Source: Bradyrhizobium sp. WD16 | Lineage (GTDB): Bacteria > Pseudomonadota > Alphaproteobacteria > Rhizobiales > Xanthobacteraceae | Direction of reading: 5' to 3' | DNA length: 64,000 nucleotides | Assembly: GCF_024181725.1 (NCBI RefSeq) | Contig: NZ_CP028908.1 | Coordinates: forward strand, 248,001-312,000 | Shown here: positions 25,171 to 33,539 of the stretch, piece after piece | Layout of the letters: the number at the start of each line of letters is the position of its first letter | Position numbering within the stretch: the stretch's first letter is position 1 | The notes under the pieces: model-generated | Seen by the model: only the letters and a program-made list of their open reading frames with translations | Databases searched by the model: none | What the model was told of the DNA's origin: nothing | Position numbers and translations under genes: made by a program

Positions 25171-25512
25171 TCAGCCGACAATGTCGTCCACCTGCAACAT
25201 CGGCGAGACGCGCGGAACAGCCGGCCGGAACGCGATGAACGGCAGCAACGGGTTTGGCAGCCAGTACATCCAGCCGAGGGACGGTTCACGCGATCCGTCG
25301 GGGAGCCGCAAATCGAGCCACACATAGAGGAATTTGTAGATGCACAGGCCCGGCACCCAGTTCGGCCGCAGGGATTTCGTCCGCAGGCAATTGCGACTGA
25401 TATAGAGATTGCCTTCGAACGGCGTGATGCCGCCGAACCCGAGCGGTCCCTCGGCAATGACGAGCCCGCTCTGCCGGTGAGTAATTCGGATCGAATGCAC
25501 CGCCTTTGGCAT
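25171..25512 (-). CDS. Small conserved protein, distant DUF427-like
   Basis: A 113-residue protein; ATG 25512 follows GGAGGGCGAC. The stretch PFEGNLYISRNCLRTKSLRP followed by GLCIYKFLYVWLDL is reminiscent of the DUF427 pattern (EGNHYFP ... LRPS ... CPWKG ... YY), but key residues differ. Function is unknown. It precedes the broken TlpA-like gene on the same strand. Confidence 0.5.
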   Translation of the reverse strand: MPKAVHSIRITHRQSGLVIAEGPLGFGGITPFEGNLYISRNCLRTKSLRPNWVPGLCIYKFLYVWLDLRLPDGSREPSLGWMYWLPNPLLPFIAFRPAVPRVSPMLQVDDIVG

Positions 25513-25783
25513 GTCGCCCTCCACAGCCAGGAAATTCGCTGCGACGGCAAAAAAGTTACGCGTCGTCGGCCGGGACAGCTGGCATTCGCAACAAGGTCCA
25601 AATAGAATTTTGGCAACCAAGGCATCACCTTCGGCCAGGAACGGTCGAACTGACAGCCGGACGCCGTTTGCCGGCATTCAATCCAGGCGGACAGCAATGC
25701 CGTGTCAGCCAAAAACTGCTTCATGACTCCAGAAGCTTGCATCAGGCCATGGGTTCATTCGGCCGATCGCGGAGAGGGCGACC

Positions 25784-26488
25784 ATGTCAACTGGCCCGTT
25801 CATTGGCGTCCGCGCCTGTGTTTTCGACGCCTATGGCACGCTGTTCGATTTCGCGTCGGCCACCCGCGGCTGCCGTGATGTGCTCGGGGATGCCCTCGAG
25901 AAGCTGACGGCCCTCTGGCGGGACAAACAGCTGCAATATACCTGGCTCCGCGCGGCACAGGGTCGTCATGCCGATTTCTGGCAGGTCACCGGCGATGCGC
26001 TCGATTTCTCGCTGGATGCGCTTGGGCTCGATCGGCCGGGGCTGCGCGATCGACTGATGCGGCTCTATCTGACCCTCGATACCTTTGCCGAGGTGCCGAA
26101 TGTTCTCCGACAATTGAATGCCGCGGGACTGAAGATCGCGATCCTCTCCAATGGATCGCCCGAGATGCTCGCGTCTGCCGTCGGCAATGCGCGAATTGAC
26201 GGCCTGATCCACCATGTCCTGTCGGTCGAGGAGGTCGGCGTCTTCAAGCCGGACCCCCGTGTCTATCAGCTCGCGGTCGATCGGCTCGGGGTGCCGGCGG
26301 CCGGGATCTCGTTTCAATCATCCAACGGCTGGGACGCCTATGCAGCGTCGTCGTTCGGAATGAAGGTCGTCTGGTGCAATCGTTACCGGCAGCCCAAAGA
26401 GCGATTGCCGGGCCACCCCGATCGCGAGATCAGGTCGCTCGCCGAACTGCCACCCCTCGTCTGTCCCGCCGGGACGCCGTCGACCTGA
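25784..26488 (+). CDS. Haloacid dehalogenase type II (HAD superfamily)
   Basis: A 234-residue protein. The nucleophile is Asp15 in CVFDAYGTLFDF. HAD motif II is ILSNGSPEML near 122, the lysine is in VFKPDPRVYQLA near 158, and the last motif is FQSSNGWDAYAASSFG near 180, all diagnostic of L-2-haloacid dehalogenases, which hydrolyse 2-haloacids to hydroxyacids. Many annotated members act on other small substrates, so the substrate is uncertain. Confidence 0.85.
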   Translation: MSTGPFIGVRACVFDAYGTLFDFASATRGCRDVLGDALEKLTALWRDKQLQYTWLRAAQGRHADFWQVTGDALDFSLDALGLDRPGLRDRLMRLYLTLDTFAEVPNVLRQLNAAGLKIAILSNGSPEMLASAVGNARIDGLIHHVLSVEEVGVFKPDPRVYQLAVDRLGVPAAGISFQSSNGWDAYAASSFGMKVVWCNRYRQPKERLPGHPDREIRSLAELPPLVCPAGTPST

Positions 26489-26501
26489 CTGAAGGACGTC
26501 G

Positions 26502-26738
26502 ATGCCGACCTTAAGTCTCGCCTGCCGCTACGCGTTGTCCGACGGCGTTCCGCGCCGATCATTCATTGTCGCCGTTCTCGTCGGGACGGTCCTGAACCTG
26601 ATCAATCAGGGTGACGCCCTCGTCGGCCCGCTGCCGCTCAACTGGTTGAAGATCGGTCTGACCTACGTCGTGCCTTATCTCGTCGCCACCTACGGCGCGG
26701 TGTCGTACCGGATGGGACAAGTCAGAGCAGGTGCATGA
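26502..26738 (+). CDS. nrtS: NrtS-like nitrate/nitrite transport membrane protein
   Basis: A 78-residue protein with two hydrophobic helices (FIVAVLVGTVLNLINQGD and IGLTYVVPYLVATYGAVS). The pattern RRSFIVAVLVGTVLNLINQG and NWLKIGLTYVVPYLVATYGA is that of NrtS. It starts 13 bp after the dehalogenase gene and is likely co-transcribed. Confidence 0.75.
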   Translation: MPTLSLACRYALSDGVPRRSFIVAVLVGTVLNLINQGDALVGPLPLNWLKIGLTYVVPYLVATYGAVSYRMGQVRAGA

Positions 26739-26911
26739 CTTTTCATGCTCCGCAGCGCAGGGCGGCCTGCGCGCCGGGGCGCGACGACAAGTCGCCCGAG
26801 CGCTTCTCCTAACAGGATCCGTGATGACAGTGCCGGTGACGCGAAGCCGGCGAACGAGCGCCCAGGACGACCCCGACCGGGCGGCCACGGCTCCGGTCCT
26901 GACCGGCGTGG

Positions 26912-27169
26912 TCAGCGACGGCCGACGCGGTTGACGGGACCGCCGCGATTCATCGGCCTTCCGGGCCGCACGACGGCGCGCGCGACCGGGCGCGGCCTCA
27001 GCACGACGCCGGGCCGTGCGACGCAGCTCGGGGGATAATCAACATATTGGCAGTAGACCACGGCCCCTGCCGAACCGCTGCCGGTCGCAAGCCCTGCAAG
27101 CGCCAACGACGCGCTCAATGCCAATCCGGTCAGCGTCAATGAGGCGATCGAATGTCGCGGCAATGGCAT
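26912..27169 (-). CDS. Small secreted protein of unknown function
   Basis: An 85-residue protein; ATG 27169 follows GGGAGGACGTC. A signal peptide (LTLTGLALSASLALAGLA) is followed by YCQYVDYPPSCVA, with two cysteines in a small motif, and a tail rich in Arg, Pro and Val. Similar short secreted proteins are common in Bradyrhizobium. Function unknown. Confidence 0.6.
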   Translation of the reverse strand: MPLPRHSIASLTLTGLALSASLALAGLATGSGSAGAVVYCQYVDYPPSCVARPGVVLRPRPVARAVVRPGRPMNRGGPVNRVGRR

Positions 27170-27465
27170 GACGTCCTCCCTGATCCCGCGGGTTCGCCCC
27201 TCACTCCGCATGTGAACGGTCGGCGAGATGACGGAAGCTGTACCGGAGCTGCACCGCTGCAGACTTGACGGAGATCAAGACAGAGCACGGAGCGAAGGCT
27301 TTCCGGTTCCATCGCCGGCTGCCGATGTCTTGCCGACAATCTCGACAGGATGGGGAATCATGTTCGCAACCACCGTCAAATGAGGAATGACATCCCATTC
27401 GCCCAAAACGCTGAACCTCGCCGCGGCCTCTCAGACCAATCGACAGCTGGGAAAAGGAGGCTCAC

Positions 27466-27675
27466 ATGAAAAATCTCGTGAAGTCCGTCCTGGCGGCGCT
27501 TGCCGTCCTCGCGGCGGTCATCGCCATGCCACGGCATCCGTCGACGAGCCCCGCGAACGGAGGCGACATGACGCTGTCGCTGCAGGAGCTCGAAGCCGCA
27601 GCCGGCGCCGACAGGCTTCCCGTCCAAACGCTGGACGATCGATCCCTGGTGTTTTCGGCCATGGGGACGCCCTAA
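27466..27675 (+). CDS. Small secreted or membrane-anchored protein of unknown function
   Basis: A 69-residue protein with a strong ribosome site (AAAAGGAGGCTCAC). The N-terminus KSVLAALAVLAAVIA is a signal or anchor; the rest, SLQELEAAAGADRLP and so on, has no cysteine and no recognised domain. A half C hairpin begins 22 bp after its stop. Confidence 0.55.
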   Translation: MKNLVKSVLAALAVLAAVIAMPRHPSTSPANGGDMTLSLQELEAAAGADRLPVQTLDDRSLVFSAMGTP

Positions 27676-27696
27676 TGCCCCGGCCCCGGATGACCG

Positions 27697-27813
27697 CTCG
27701 CTGCAATACTGAAACGAGCGTCAGATCCACCACACTAGTGTGGCTTATGTCTCGCAATTGCCTACGAGAGGCTTGCCGCAAAGGCGGTAGGCAATTGCGA
27801 GACGCCACACTAG
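27697..27813. repeat. Partial C hairpin followed by a 79-bp A variant
   Basis: The C fragment (27697-27738) keeps loop and right arm. The A variant (27735-27813) has the loop form found also at 9526 and 11978 (CTACGAGAG...AAGGCGGTAG). These three 79-bp copies form a subfamily of A. Confidence 0.8.
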
Positions 27814-28104
27814 GGACACCAGGACCTGTTTCCGAAGTTCGACCTGTTTCCGCCCGCTCGCCGCCGGCGGCTTCAAGGCCAATCGCGCCACAACCAGAAG
27901 CTTCACTGAAGCGGAATGACTGAAGCACGGCGCCGGCCGACTTGATCGAGATCAACAGGTCGGGGACGCGCGCTCATATCCTTTTGTGTGCTTCCCAGCG
28001 GAGATGTTGCGATCTCGATATTGGTCGTGCCACCCCACCGCGACGGAGTGTGATGACGGCCCGCGTAGAGACGACGACGTCATGCACCGGCGAGGATGAA
28101 CCTG

Positions 28105-28551
28105 ATGACCTCAAATCCCTATTGCCTTCCGCCAAAACTCGAAGCGGACTTGTCGCTGCTGCTCGGCTATTGGGACGGCCTCAAGCGCGGCGATGCCGAG
28201 ATGCCTTTCGCCGACGACGTGGATCCGACGGCGCTGCCGAACCCGGACGGCATGATACTCATCGAGGTCAGCGAAACTCCGATGCGCTTTCGGGTCGCGA
28301 TGGCCGGCGCAGAGATCAGGAAGATCTGTGGCGACGTCCTCGCCGGTGCGTTTCTTGACGAAATCGCCGGTCGATATCCGCTGGATTATCTGCATTCGCA
28401 GTCGAGCGCGACGGTCGAAGGCCGCACTCCGACCTATTACCGGCACCGCCCGGACTCCGGCCGCGATGATGGTCCTTATGCGCGGCTCATGATGCCGACC
28501 TGGGGCGATGGCCGCATCAACATGCTGCTCGGCGCCTTCACCCGGAGCTAG
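28105..28551 (+). CDS. PAS-domain protein, PAS_5-like
   Basis: A 148-residue protein covering one PAS-like domain: LLLGYWDGLKRGDAEMPFAD near residue 18, MRFRVAMAGAEIRKICGDVL near 60 and GPYARLMMPTWGDGRINMLLG near the end. This matches the short PAS_5-type proteins abundant in Hyphomicrobiales. ATG 28105 has GAGG nine bases before it; ATG 28096 is possible. Its TAG stop (28549-28551) is in the CTAG border of a B hairpin. Confidence 0.65.
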   Translation: MTSNPYCLPPKLEADLSLLLGYWDGLKRGDAEMPFADDVDPTALPNPDGMILIEVSETPMRFRVAMAGAEIRKICGDVLAGAFLDEIAGRYPLDYLHSQSSATVEGRTPTYYRHRPDSGRDDGPYARLMMPTWGDGRINMLLGAFTRS

Positions 28552-28639
28552 TGCCCCGTCTCCGAATTACCGCATCGTTTGCCTCGCACTCGCACGGTCA
28601 TTCGGAGACATCGGGACACTAGCAAAATCAAAAAGCTAG
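28548..28639 (+). repeat. B hairpin and L1 linker, left part of an IS-interrupted BA element
   Basis: B is 28548-28622 and L1 is 28619-28639. The A half is found at 30870-30947, after two IS630-type elements. The two parts add up to 166 bp when one shared CTAG is removed. Confidence 0.9.
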
Positions 28640-29818
28640 TGTTCCGTCTCGCAAATCAGTTTAAATAATCTTGGTTGCTTCGGGCAAGCAGGAGCTGAGA
28701 GGATGGCGCGTCCCGTCAAGGTACTTACCGCCGATGCGGAGACACGGGCTGAACTCCAACGGAGGGCCAATGCTCCGACCAGTGCGCATCGCGATCGTTT
28801 TCGAGCAAAAATTATTCTGCTGCGTCTGGAGGGGGTGAAAATCGAGCTCGTCGCCGAGCAGATGGATACATCGATGCCAACGGTGTCGACATGGTCCAGC
28901 CGGTTCGAGGCACACGGGCTCGACGGCCTCGACGACAAGGGCGGACGCGGACGCAAGCCCTCGATTACAGAGAAGAAAATCGAGCGTGTCATCACCGATG
29001 CCACGCGTCCGCCGAAGAACCGCAAGCGTTGGAGCGTGCGCAGCATGGGCCGCCATGCCGGAGTATCGCACAGTACTGTGCAGCGGATCTGGTCAAAGAA
29101 TGACTTGAAGCCCCACATTGTAAAGACGTTCAAGCTCTCGAATGATCCGGAGTTTGAGAAAAAGTTCTGGGACGTGATCGGGCTCTACCTCGATCCGCCA
29201 GCGAAGGCGCTGGTGTTATGCTGCGACGAGAAGAGCCAATGCCAGGCTCTGGAACGCACTCAACTTGGCTTGCCGCTTGCCCCGAAGCGTCCCCGGACAA
29301 TGACTCACGATTACACCCGGCATGGCACGATTACGTTGTTTGCTGCCCTCGATGCGATGAAAGGCAAGTTGATCGCGCGCACCGAGGCGCGTCACACTCA
29401 CATCGAATGGCTCAGGTTCCTGAAACAGATCAATCGCGAAACGCCCGAGGAACTCGACATCCATCTGATCCAGGACAACTATGCCACGCATAAGCATCCA
29501 AAGGTCAAGGCTTGGCTCGCCCGTCACCCGCGCTTCAAGTCGCACTTCACGCCGACATCTTCGTCCTGGATGAACCTCGTCGAACGCTTCTTCGCTGATT
29601 TAACCGCCGACGTGATACGCTCGGGCAGCTTCGCTTCCATCGGCGAACTCGTCCGCGACATCGAAGCCTATCTCTCCGATCGCAATGCCGCCCCGAAGCC
29701 CTACACGTGGAGGGCCGAGGGCGCGGCCATCCTCGAAAAAATCAACCGCGCCCGCGCCGCCCTCGACAAAATCGAGGCAGCGTGAGTTATTGCAAGGCAA
29801 TTGAGAGTCAGGACACTA
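28637..29818 (+). mobile_element. IS630-type insertion sequence, copy 2
   Basis: 1178 bp between TA dinucleotides, with the same length and identical encoded protein as copy 1 but inverted. It sits exactly at the CTAG between L1 and A of a BA element. The next IS (29817-30872) shares its right-hand CTAG. Confidence 0.93.
28703..29785 (+). CDS. IS630-family transposase (copy 2)
   Basis: A 360-residue intact transposase with the same residues as copy 1, including the DDE set in LVLCCDEKSQCQ, LIQDNYATHKHP and MNLVERFFADL. Identity of the two copies implies recent duplication or gene conversion. Confidence 0.93.
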   Translation: MARPVKVLTADAETRAELQRRANAPTSAHRDRFRAKIILLRLEGVKIELVAEQMDTSMPTVSTWSSRFEAHGLDGLDDKGGRGRKPSITEKKIERVITDATRPPKNRKRWSVRSMGRHAGVSHSTVQRIWSKNDLKPHIVKTFKLSNDPEFEKKFWDVIGLYLDPPAKALVLCCDEKSQCQALERTQLGLPLAPKRPRTMTHDYTRHGTITLFAALDAMKGKLIARTEARHTHIEWLRFLKQINRETPEELDIHLIQDNYATHKHPKVKAWLARHPRFKSHFTPTSSSWMNLVERFFADLTADVIRSGSFASIGELVRDIEAYLSDRNAAPKPYTWRAEGAAILEKINRARAALDKIEAA

Positions 29819-30872
29819 GAGCAGACTCCGATCAAGGTGGATCATATCCGCATGCGGCGAAGTAGTTTGCGCATTGGGCGGGCTTGAAGATGTCGGCGCA
29901 GGTTTCGAGGGCGCGCATCAGGGCGGCGACAGTTCGCTCGGCGATTTTGCGCAAATGCGCTTTCAGCTTGGAAAACGCCTTCTCGATCGGGTTCATGTCG
30001 GGGCTATAGGGCGGGAGGTAGAGCAGCTCGGCGCCCGCGGCCTCGATCAACTCCTTGACCCGCGGCCCCTTGTGGGCGGACAGATTGTCCATGACGACAA
30101 CGTCGCCTTTCGTGAGGGTAGGAACGAGGCAGTGTTCCACCCAGTCCTCGAACAGGGCGGCGGTGATCGGACGATCATAGGTCTTCGCCGCCACGAGCCC
30201 GCGAAGGCGGATGCCGGCGACGAGCGTGACCGTCTTGTAATGGCCGTGCGGCACGCCGACGCGCAGCCGCCGCCCACGCCGGCAACGCCCGCCTTTGCGC
30301 GCCAAATTGGTCGAGGCGCCCGTTTCGTCGATGAAGACGAGCTTCTCGGGATCGAGATCGAGCTGTCGCTCGAACCATTCGAGGCGTTGCTTCAGGACGT
30401 CCGGCCGCTGCTGCTCCGAGGCGTGTGCGGTCTTTTTTTAAACGTGACGCCATGACGGTCGAAGAAGCGCCACAGCACGGAACTCGAAAAATGCTCGCCG
30501 CAATTCCTGATCAGACGTTCCTGGATCTCCAGCAGGGTGACGTCCGGCGTGCGCCGGATCAGACCCATCAGGTAGCCGTGATGGGCTTCGATGCGGCCGG
30601 AGCGGCGATCGCCTCCAGTCGGCTTCGGCGACATTTCTCCCGTCGTCTCGAATTGCTTGACCCAGCGCACGGCGCTCGCAATGCTGACTTCGAAACGCTT
30701 CGCCGCCGCATTGCGCGACAGCCCGCCCGAGACGACAGCCTCCACCACTCGTTTGCGAAGATCGTCGGAAAGCGCCATTCCAGCCGCCTCCATTCTGCGG
30801 CAGGAATCATGAATCAGATGTCAGCCGATTCGGGAATCCTGATTCGATTCACATCGCTCGGAGCCTGCTCTA
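29817..30872 (-). mobile_element. Second IS630-type insertion sequence (different subgroup)
   Basis: About 1052 bp between TA dinucleotides within CTAG. Its ends are AGAGCAGACTCCGATC and, inverted, AGAGCAGGCTCCGAGC, unrelated to the ends of the neighbouring IS. It carries two overlapping transposase frames with a run of seven A. It too is placed exactly at the CTAG of the interrupted BA element. Confidence 0.88.
29832..30778 (-). CDS. IS630-family transposase expressed by -1 frameshift
   Basis: The first frame (from ATG 30778, MALSDDLRKRVVEAV) encodes the HTH region and ends at 30392. The second frame continues KTAHASEQQRPDVLKQRL and holds the DDE residues in VFIDETGAST, VVMDNLSAHKG and YSPDMNPIEKAF. 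They join by a -1 shift at a run of seven A (30433-30439 on the minus strand). This is a recognised mode in several IS630 groups, so the gene is probably intact and not broken. Confidence 0.8.
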
Positions 30873-31007
30873 GTGTGGCTTATGTCTCGCAATTGCCTAC
30901 AGGGGCTTGCCGCAAAGGGCACAGGCAATTGCGAGACGCCACACTAGCATCATTATGATTCTAGTGTGGTTATGGTTCCAGTGCGGTTTTGGATTTGACG
31001 TTCGCTG
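30870..31007 (+). repeat. A hairpin (right part of interrupted BA), L2 linker and degenerate C
   Basis: A is 30870-30947 and L2 is 30944-30964. A degenerate C left arm (GTGTGGTTATGG...TTTTGGATTTGACG) follows until about 31007, where a 13-bp tandem repeat takes over. Confidence 0.8.
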
Positions 31008-31124
31008 CCTTGGCTCCGAACCTTGGCTCCGAACCTTGGCTCCGAACCTTGGCTCCGAACCTTGGCTCCGAACCTTGGCTCCGAACCTTGGCTCCGGACC
31101 TTGGCTCCGGACCTTGGCTCCGGA
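31008..31124 (+). repeat. 13-bp tandem repeat, nine units
   Basis: Six units of CCTTGGCTCCGAA are followed by three of CCTTGGCTCCGGA, without interruption. The array lies 90 bp upstream of the DUF6894 gene, at the point where a C hairpin breaks off. It reads through as a 13-residue peptide repeat but has no ribosome site of its own. Confidence 0.9.
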
Positions 31125-31213
31125 CAATTCCTTACGGTATCTATCCGGCTTTCGACGTCCGCCGACTTCCTGCTATCGCTTCATCGCTCTTCCAGTTCGG
31201 CGGGAGGTTGACG

Positions 31214-31447
31214 ATGACCCAGGTCTATTTCCACTGTGCCAACGCCCAACGGGCGCTGCTGGACCACAACGGAACCGAGGTGGCCGACCTGGTCGAAGCC
31301 CATGAGCGCGCCACCGGCATCGCCCGCGTGCTGATCGCCACGCCCGGCCCGGAAGACTGGCGCGACTGGACCATGCACATCAACGACGAGTTCGGCGACG
31401 AGATCTTCGTCCTCGCCTTCTCGTCGCTGCTCGGCAAGCCCCATTGA
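31214..31447 (+). CDS. DUF6894 family small protein
   Basis: A 77-residue protein starting at ATG 31214 after GGGAGG. It begins MTQVYFHCANAQRALLDHNG and includes EVADLVEAHERATGIARVLI and IHINDEFGDEIF-like sequence (MHINDEFGDEIFVLAFSSLL), the pattern of the short DUF6894 proteins common in Bradyrhizobium and Methylobacterium. Function unknown. The open frame upstream is the tandem repeat and was excluded. Confidence 0.75.
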   Translation: MTQVYFHCANAQRALLDHNGTEVADLVEAHERATGIARVLIATPGPEDWRDWTMHINDEFGDEIFVLAFSSLLGKPH

Positions 31448-31829
31448 CAGACGCCGGCACCGCGGAACAGCGCGTGCACCCTTGGATTTGCTCGTTCGAC
31501 CAGGCGGACGGGCGAATCGCCCCCCCATCCGGCATCATCGCCATCGACGGAAAGTCCCCATGATCACGACGTGGTCATCCGAGGATGGGGCAAGGCCGCG
31601 ATCTCGAGCCAGACCTTTTGGGCGCAGAGCACCGGTACGATGCTGCTGCGACATTGCGGCAACGTTTGCTTGTCGCGGCCGGTCGTCTCATATCAAATGC
31701 GGAGCTCCGCTCGCATAGTTGTCTGCAACTGTGAAAATCGTCTATCAGCGGACGCCGATGCAGCGGGTGGACACCCTTGCCTGCACCCGATCCGATGGTC
31801 ACACGATCCCTGTTCAACGGAGTCGGCAG
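31448..31829. other. Intergenic stretch without a recognised gene
   Basis: I see no supported coding frame in these 380 bp. The frames present are short and overlap on both strands. Confidence 0.4.
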
Positions 31830-32246
31830 ATGCTTACGAACCTGACCACACAGCAGGTGAATTCCATCGTGACTCTCGCCAAGGCGGCGCGCACGCAGCG
31901 CGATCAATTCCTCGGCAATGTGGCCGAGGCCGATCTGGCAGATTCCAAGGCGGCGCGCGGCGAACATAATCCGACGGCAGCACTCGGTTTCGAGCCGATC
32001 CCGCCTGAGGCCCCGCAGATCATCGCGCTGCGCGAGGCGGTTGCCGCGCTGTCTTCGGCGGCGCGCGCCGAACTCTATGCCTTGATGCGCGCCGGCCAGG
32101 GCGATCTCGCGATGCAAACCTGGGACCGCGGAATTGGCGACGCGGAACGACTTGGCGACGATGCAGTGACGGGGTCGCTGATCGAGGACCCCGATCTTCA
32201 CCATCATCTGACCAAGGGCCTGTACAAGAGCAGCCGCGGTCCCTGA
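31830..32246 (+). CDS. DUF3775 family protein
   Basis: A 138-residue protein. It opens MLTNLTTQQVNSIVTLAKAA and ends in SLIEDPDLHHHLTKGLYK; the central EAVAALSSAARAELYALMRA and GDLAMQTWDRGIGDAERL fit DUF3775, a short alpha-helical family of rhizobia with unknown role. I start at ATG 31830; the frame extends upstream without support. Confidence 0.75.
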   Translation: MLTNLTTQQVNSIVTLAKAARTQRDQFLGNVAEADLADSKAARGEHNPTAALGFEPIPPEAPQIIALREAVAALSSAARAELYALMRAGQGDLAMQTWDRGIGDAERLGDDAVTGSLIEDPDLHHHLTKGLYKSSRGP

Positions 32247-32333
32247 CACTGCGATGCCGGGACCATCGCGCGACCACTCTGCCGGAACGACGACCTCGGT
32301 CCGGCAAGACCGTCCGAGCTGCGACCGCCGGAC

Positions 32334-32987
32334 CTACTGCGGCGCGATCGCGATGCGATCTTTCACCGTCGCGACGCCGGCAGCGGACCATGCCGCGGTT
32401 TCAATCGCCGCCTTCTCGCTCCAGCTGTTGACGATGCCGTCGAGCTCGACGGTGTTGCCGGTCACGGTCACGCGGACGTTCTGCGCCTCGATGTCAGCAT
32501 GCCGCCGCAGCGCCGTCTCGATCATCCGTTTGATGTCCGCCACATTCGGCCGCAGCATGATCGTGATGTCGTTGCTGACGGAGCGGACGCCGGCGAGGTT
32601 GCGGACGTCCTGCTCGGCGCCGGCCCTCTGATAGTGCCACTCGACTTCACCGGTCAGCGTCACGCGACCGTCGCGCACGGTGACCTGGACCGCGCCGGCG
32701 GGAATGGCGCTGTCCCAGCTCAGAACCTCGGCCGCGCGCCGAGCGATCTCCGCGTCGCTGGTCGTCTCATCGCCTGCGCCGGCGACCTCGATCTCGTCGG
32801 CAATCGCCTGGACGCCCCTAACGCGGCGCACGGCAGCCACCGCCGCGAGCTTCTGCGCGTAACTCGTCACCCGCCCGGTCAAGGTGACGACGTTACGGTC
32901 GACCGACACGCCGACACGGGCGGCATCGACCACCGGCTCATAGGCGAGCTCGTCCAGCACGTCATCCCGCAGCTGCAGTTCATTCAT
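32334..32987 (-). CDS. BON-domain protein with three BON domains
   Basis: A 217-residue protein made of three BON domains of about 65 residues, each with the V-x-G-x-V-T-L-x-G-x-V core: SVDRNVVTLTGRVTSY, TVRDGRVTLTGEVEWHY and TVTGNTVELDGIVNSW. It has no signal peptide, unlike OsmY. ATG 32987 follows AGGAGG. BON proteins bind phospholipid or act in stress; this one resembles cytoplasmic three-BON proteins of rhizobia. Confidence 0.85.
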   Translation of the reverse strand: MNELQLRDDVLDELAYEPVVDAARVGVSVDRNVVTLTGRVTSYAQKLAAVAAVRRVRGVQAIADEIEVAGAGDETTSDAEIARRAAEVLSWDSAIPAGAVQVTVRDGRVTLTGEVEWHYQRAGAEQDVRNLAGVRSVSNDITIMLRPNVADIKRMIETALRRHADIEAQNVRVTVTGNTVELDGIVNSWSEKAAIETAAWSAAGVATVKDRIAIAPQ

Positions 32988-33009
32988 GGCCTGGCCTCCT
33001 AGGGCGCGC

Positions 33010-33205
33010 GGTGGATCTGACGCTCGTTTCAGTATTGCTGCGAGTTCTTCGTACGAGCGTCGGACCAAACCGCACTAGTGTCCCGTCTCCGAATTACCGC
33101 TCCATTTGCCTCACGCTCGCACGGTAATTCGGAGACATAAAGGACACCAAGGTTCGTATCAGCGCCCACTGCGACGGAATACGAACGTCGGAAACGAGAG
33201 CCTTC
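33010..33205. repeat. Degenerate array: C, B and part of D
   Basis: C (33010-33078, left border decayed), B (33075-33148, right border decayed) and a diverged D right half ending near ACGTCGGAAACGAG at about 33205. It lies between the BON gene and the cold-shock gene. Many mismatches suggest an older set than those at 7281 or 44780. Confidence 0.65.
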
Positions 33206-33454
33206 CTGGCGGAAAGGTAGTGGTCCGGGGGCGCGGGCGCTTGACCAAGCGCAAAGGCCGTTGTTGGGCGCCCGGCTTGGCAACGCGGCTGGTCCCTCAC
33301 CGGTTACCGTCGAGGAGACGTCTTCTGCCGCTCGCCAGCCTGCCGCTCATGCCCCCGCGAGGCGAGACGTGCTCGGGCACACCGCCGGATCAACTCCGCG
33401 CATGCCCGCATGTCGTCACACCGCGCAACGCGCGACGAACAGAAATGCGCACAC
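33206..33454. other. Intergenic stretch without a recognised gene
   Basis: Nothing supported here; short frames overlap on both strands. Confidence 0.35.
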
Positions 33455-33488
33455 GAAAAAGCCGCCCTCTCCTGAGAGATGGCGGCTT
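33455..33488 (-). terminator. Rho-independent terminator of the cold-shock gene
   Basis: On the minus strand AAGCCGCC and GGCGGCTT pair around a short stem-loop, followed by TTTTT (positions 33456-33460). It lies 52 bp after the cold-shock stop codon. Confidence 0.8.
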
Positions 33489-33539
33489 AGCCTTCAGCAC
33501 TCGTTCCAGTACATCCGTGGAACGTTACTGTCCGATGGA

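Noticed and set aside
23393-29818. Composite transposon carrying the dehalogenase and nrtS region
   Set aside because: The IS copies are inverted, which is possible for a composite, but flanks differ (one side abuts a second IS) and there is no matching outer target duplication visible.
30989-31213. N-terminal 75-residue extension of the DUF6894 protein with LGSEPWLRTLAPN repeats
   Set aside because: It is the translation of the 13-bp DNA repeat, has no ribosome site, and the family begins at ATG 31214.
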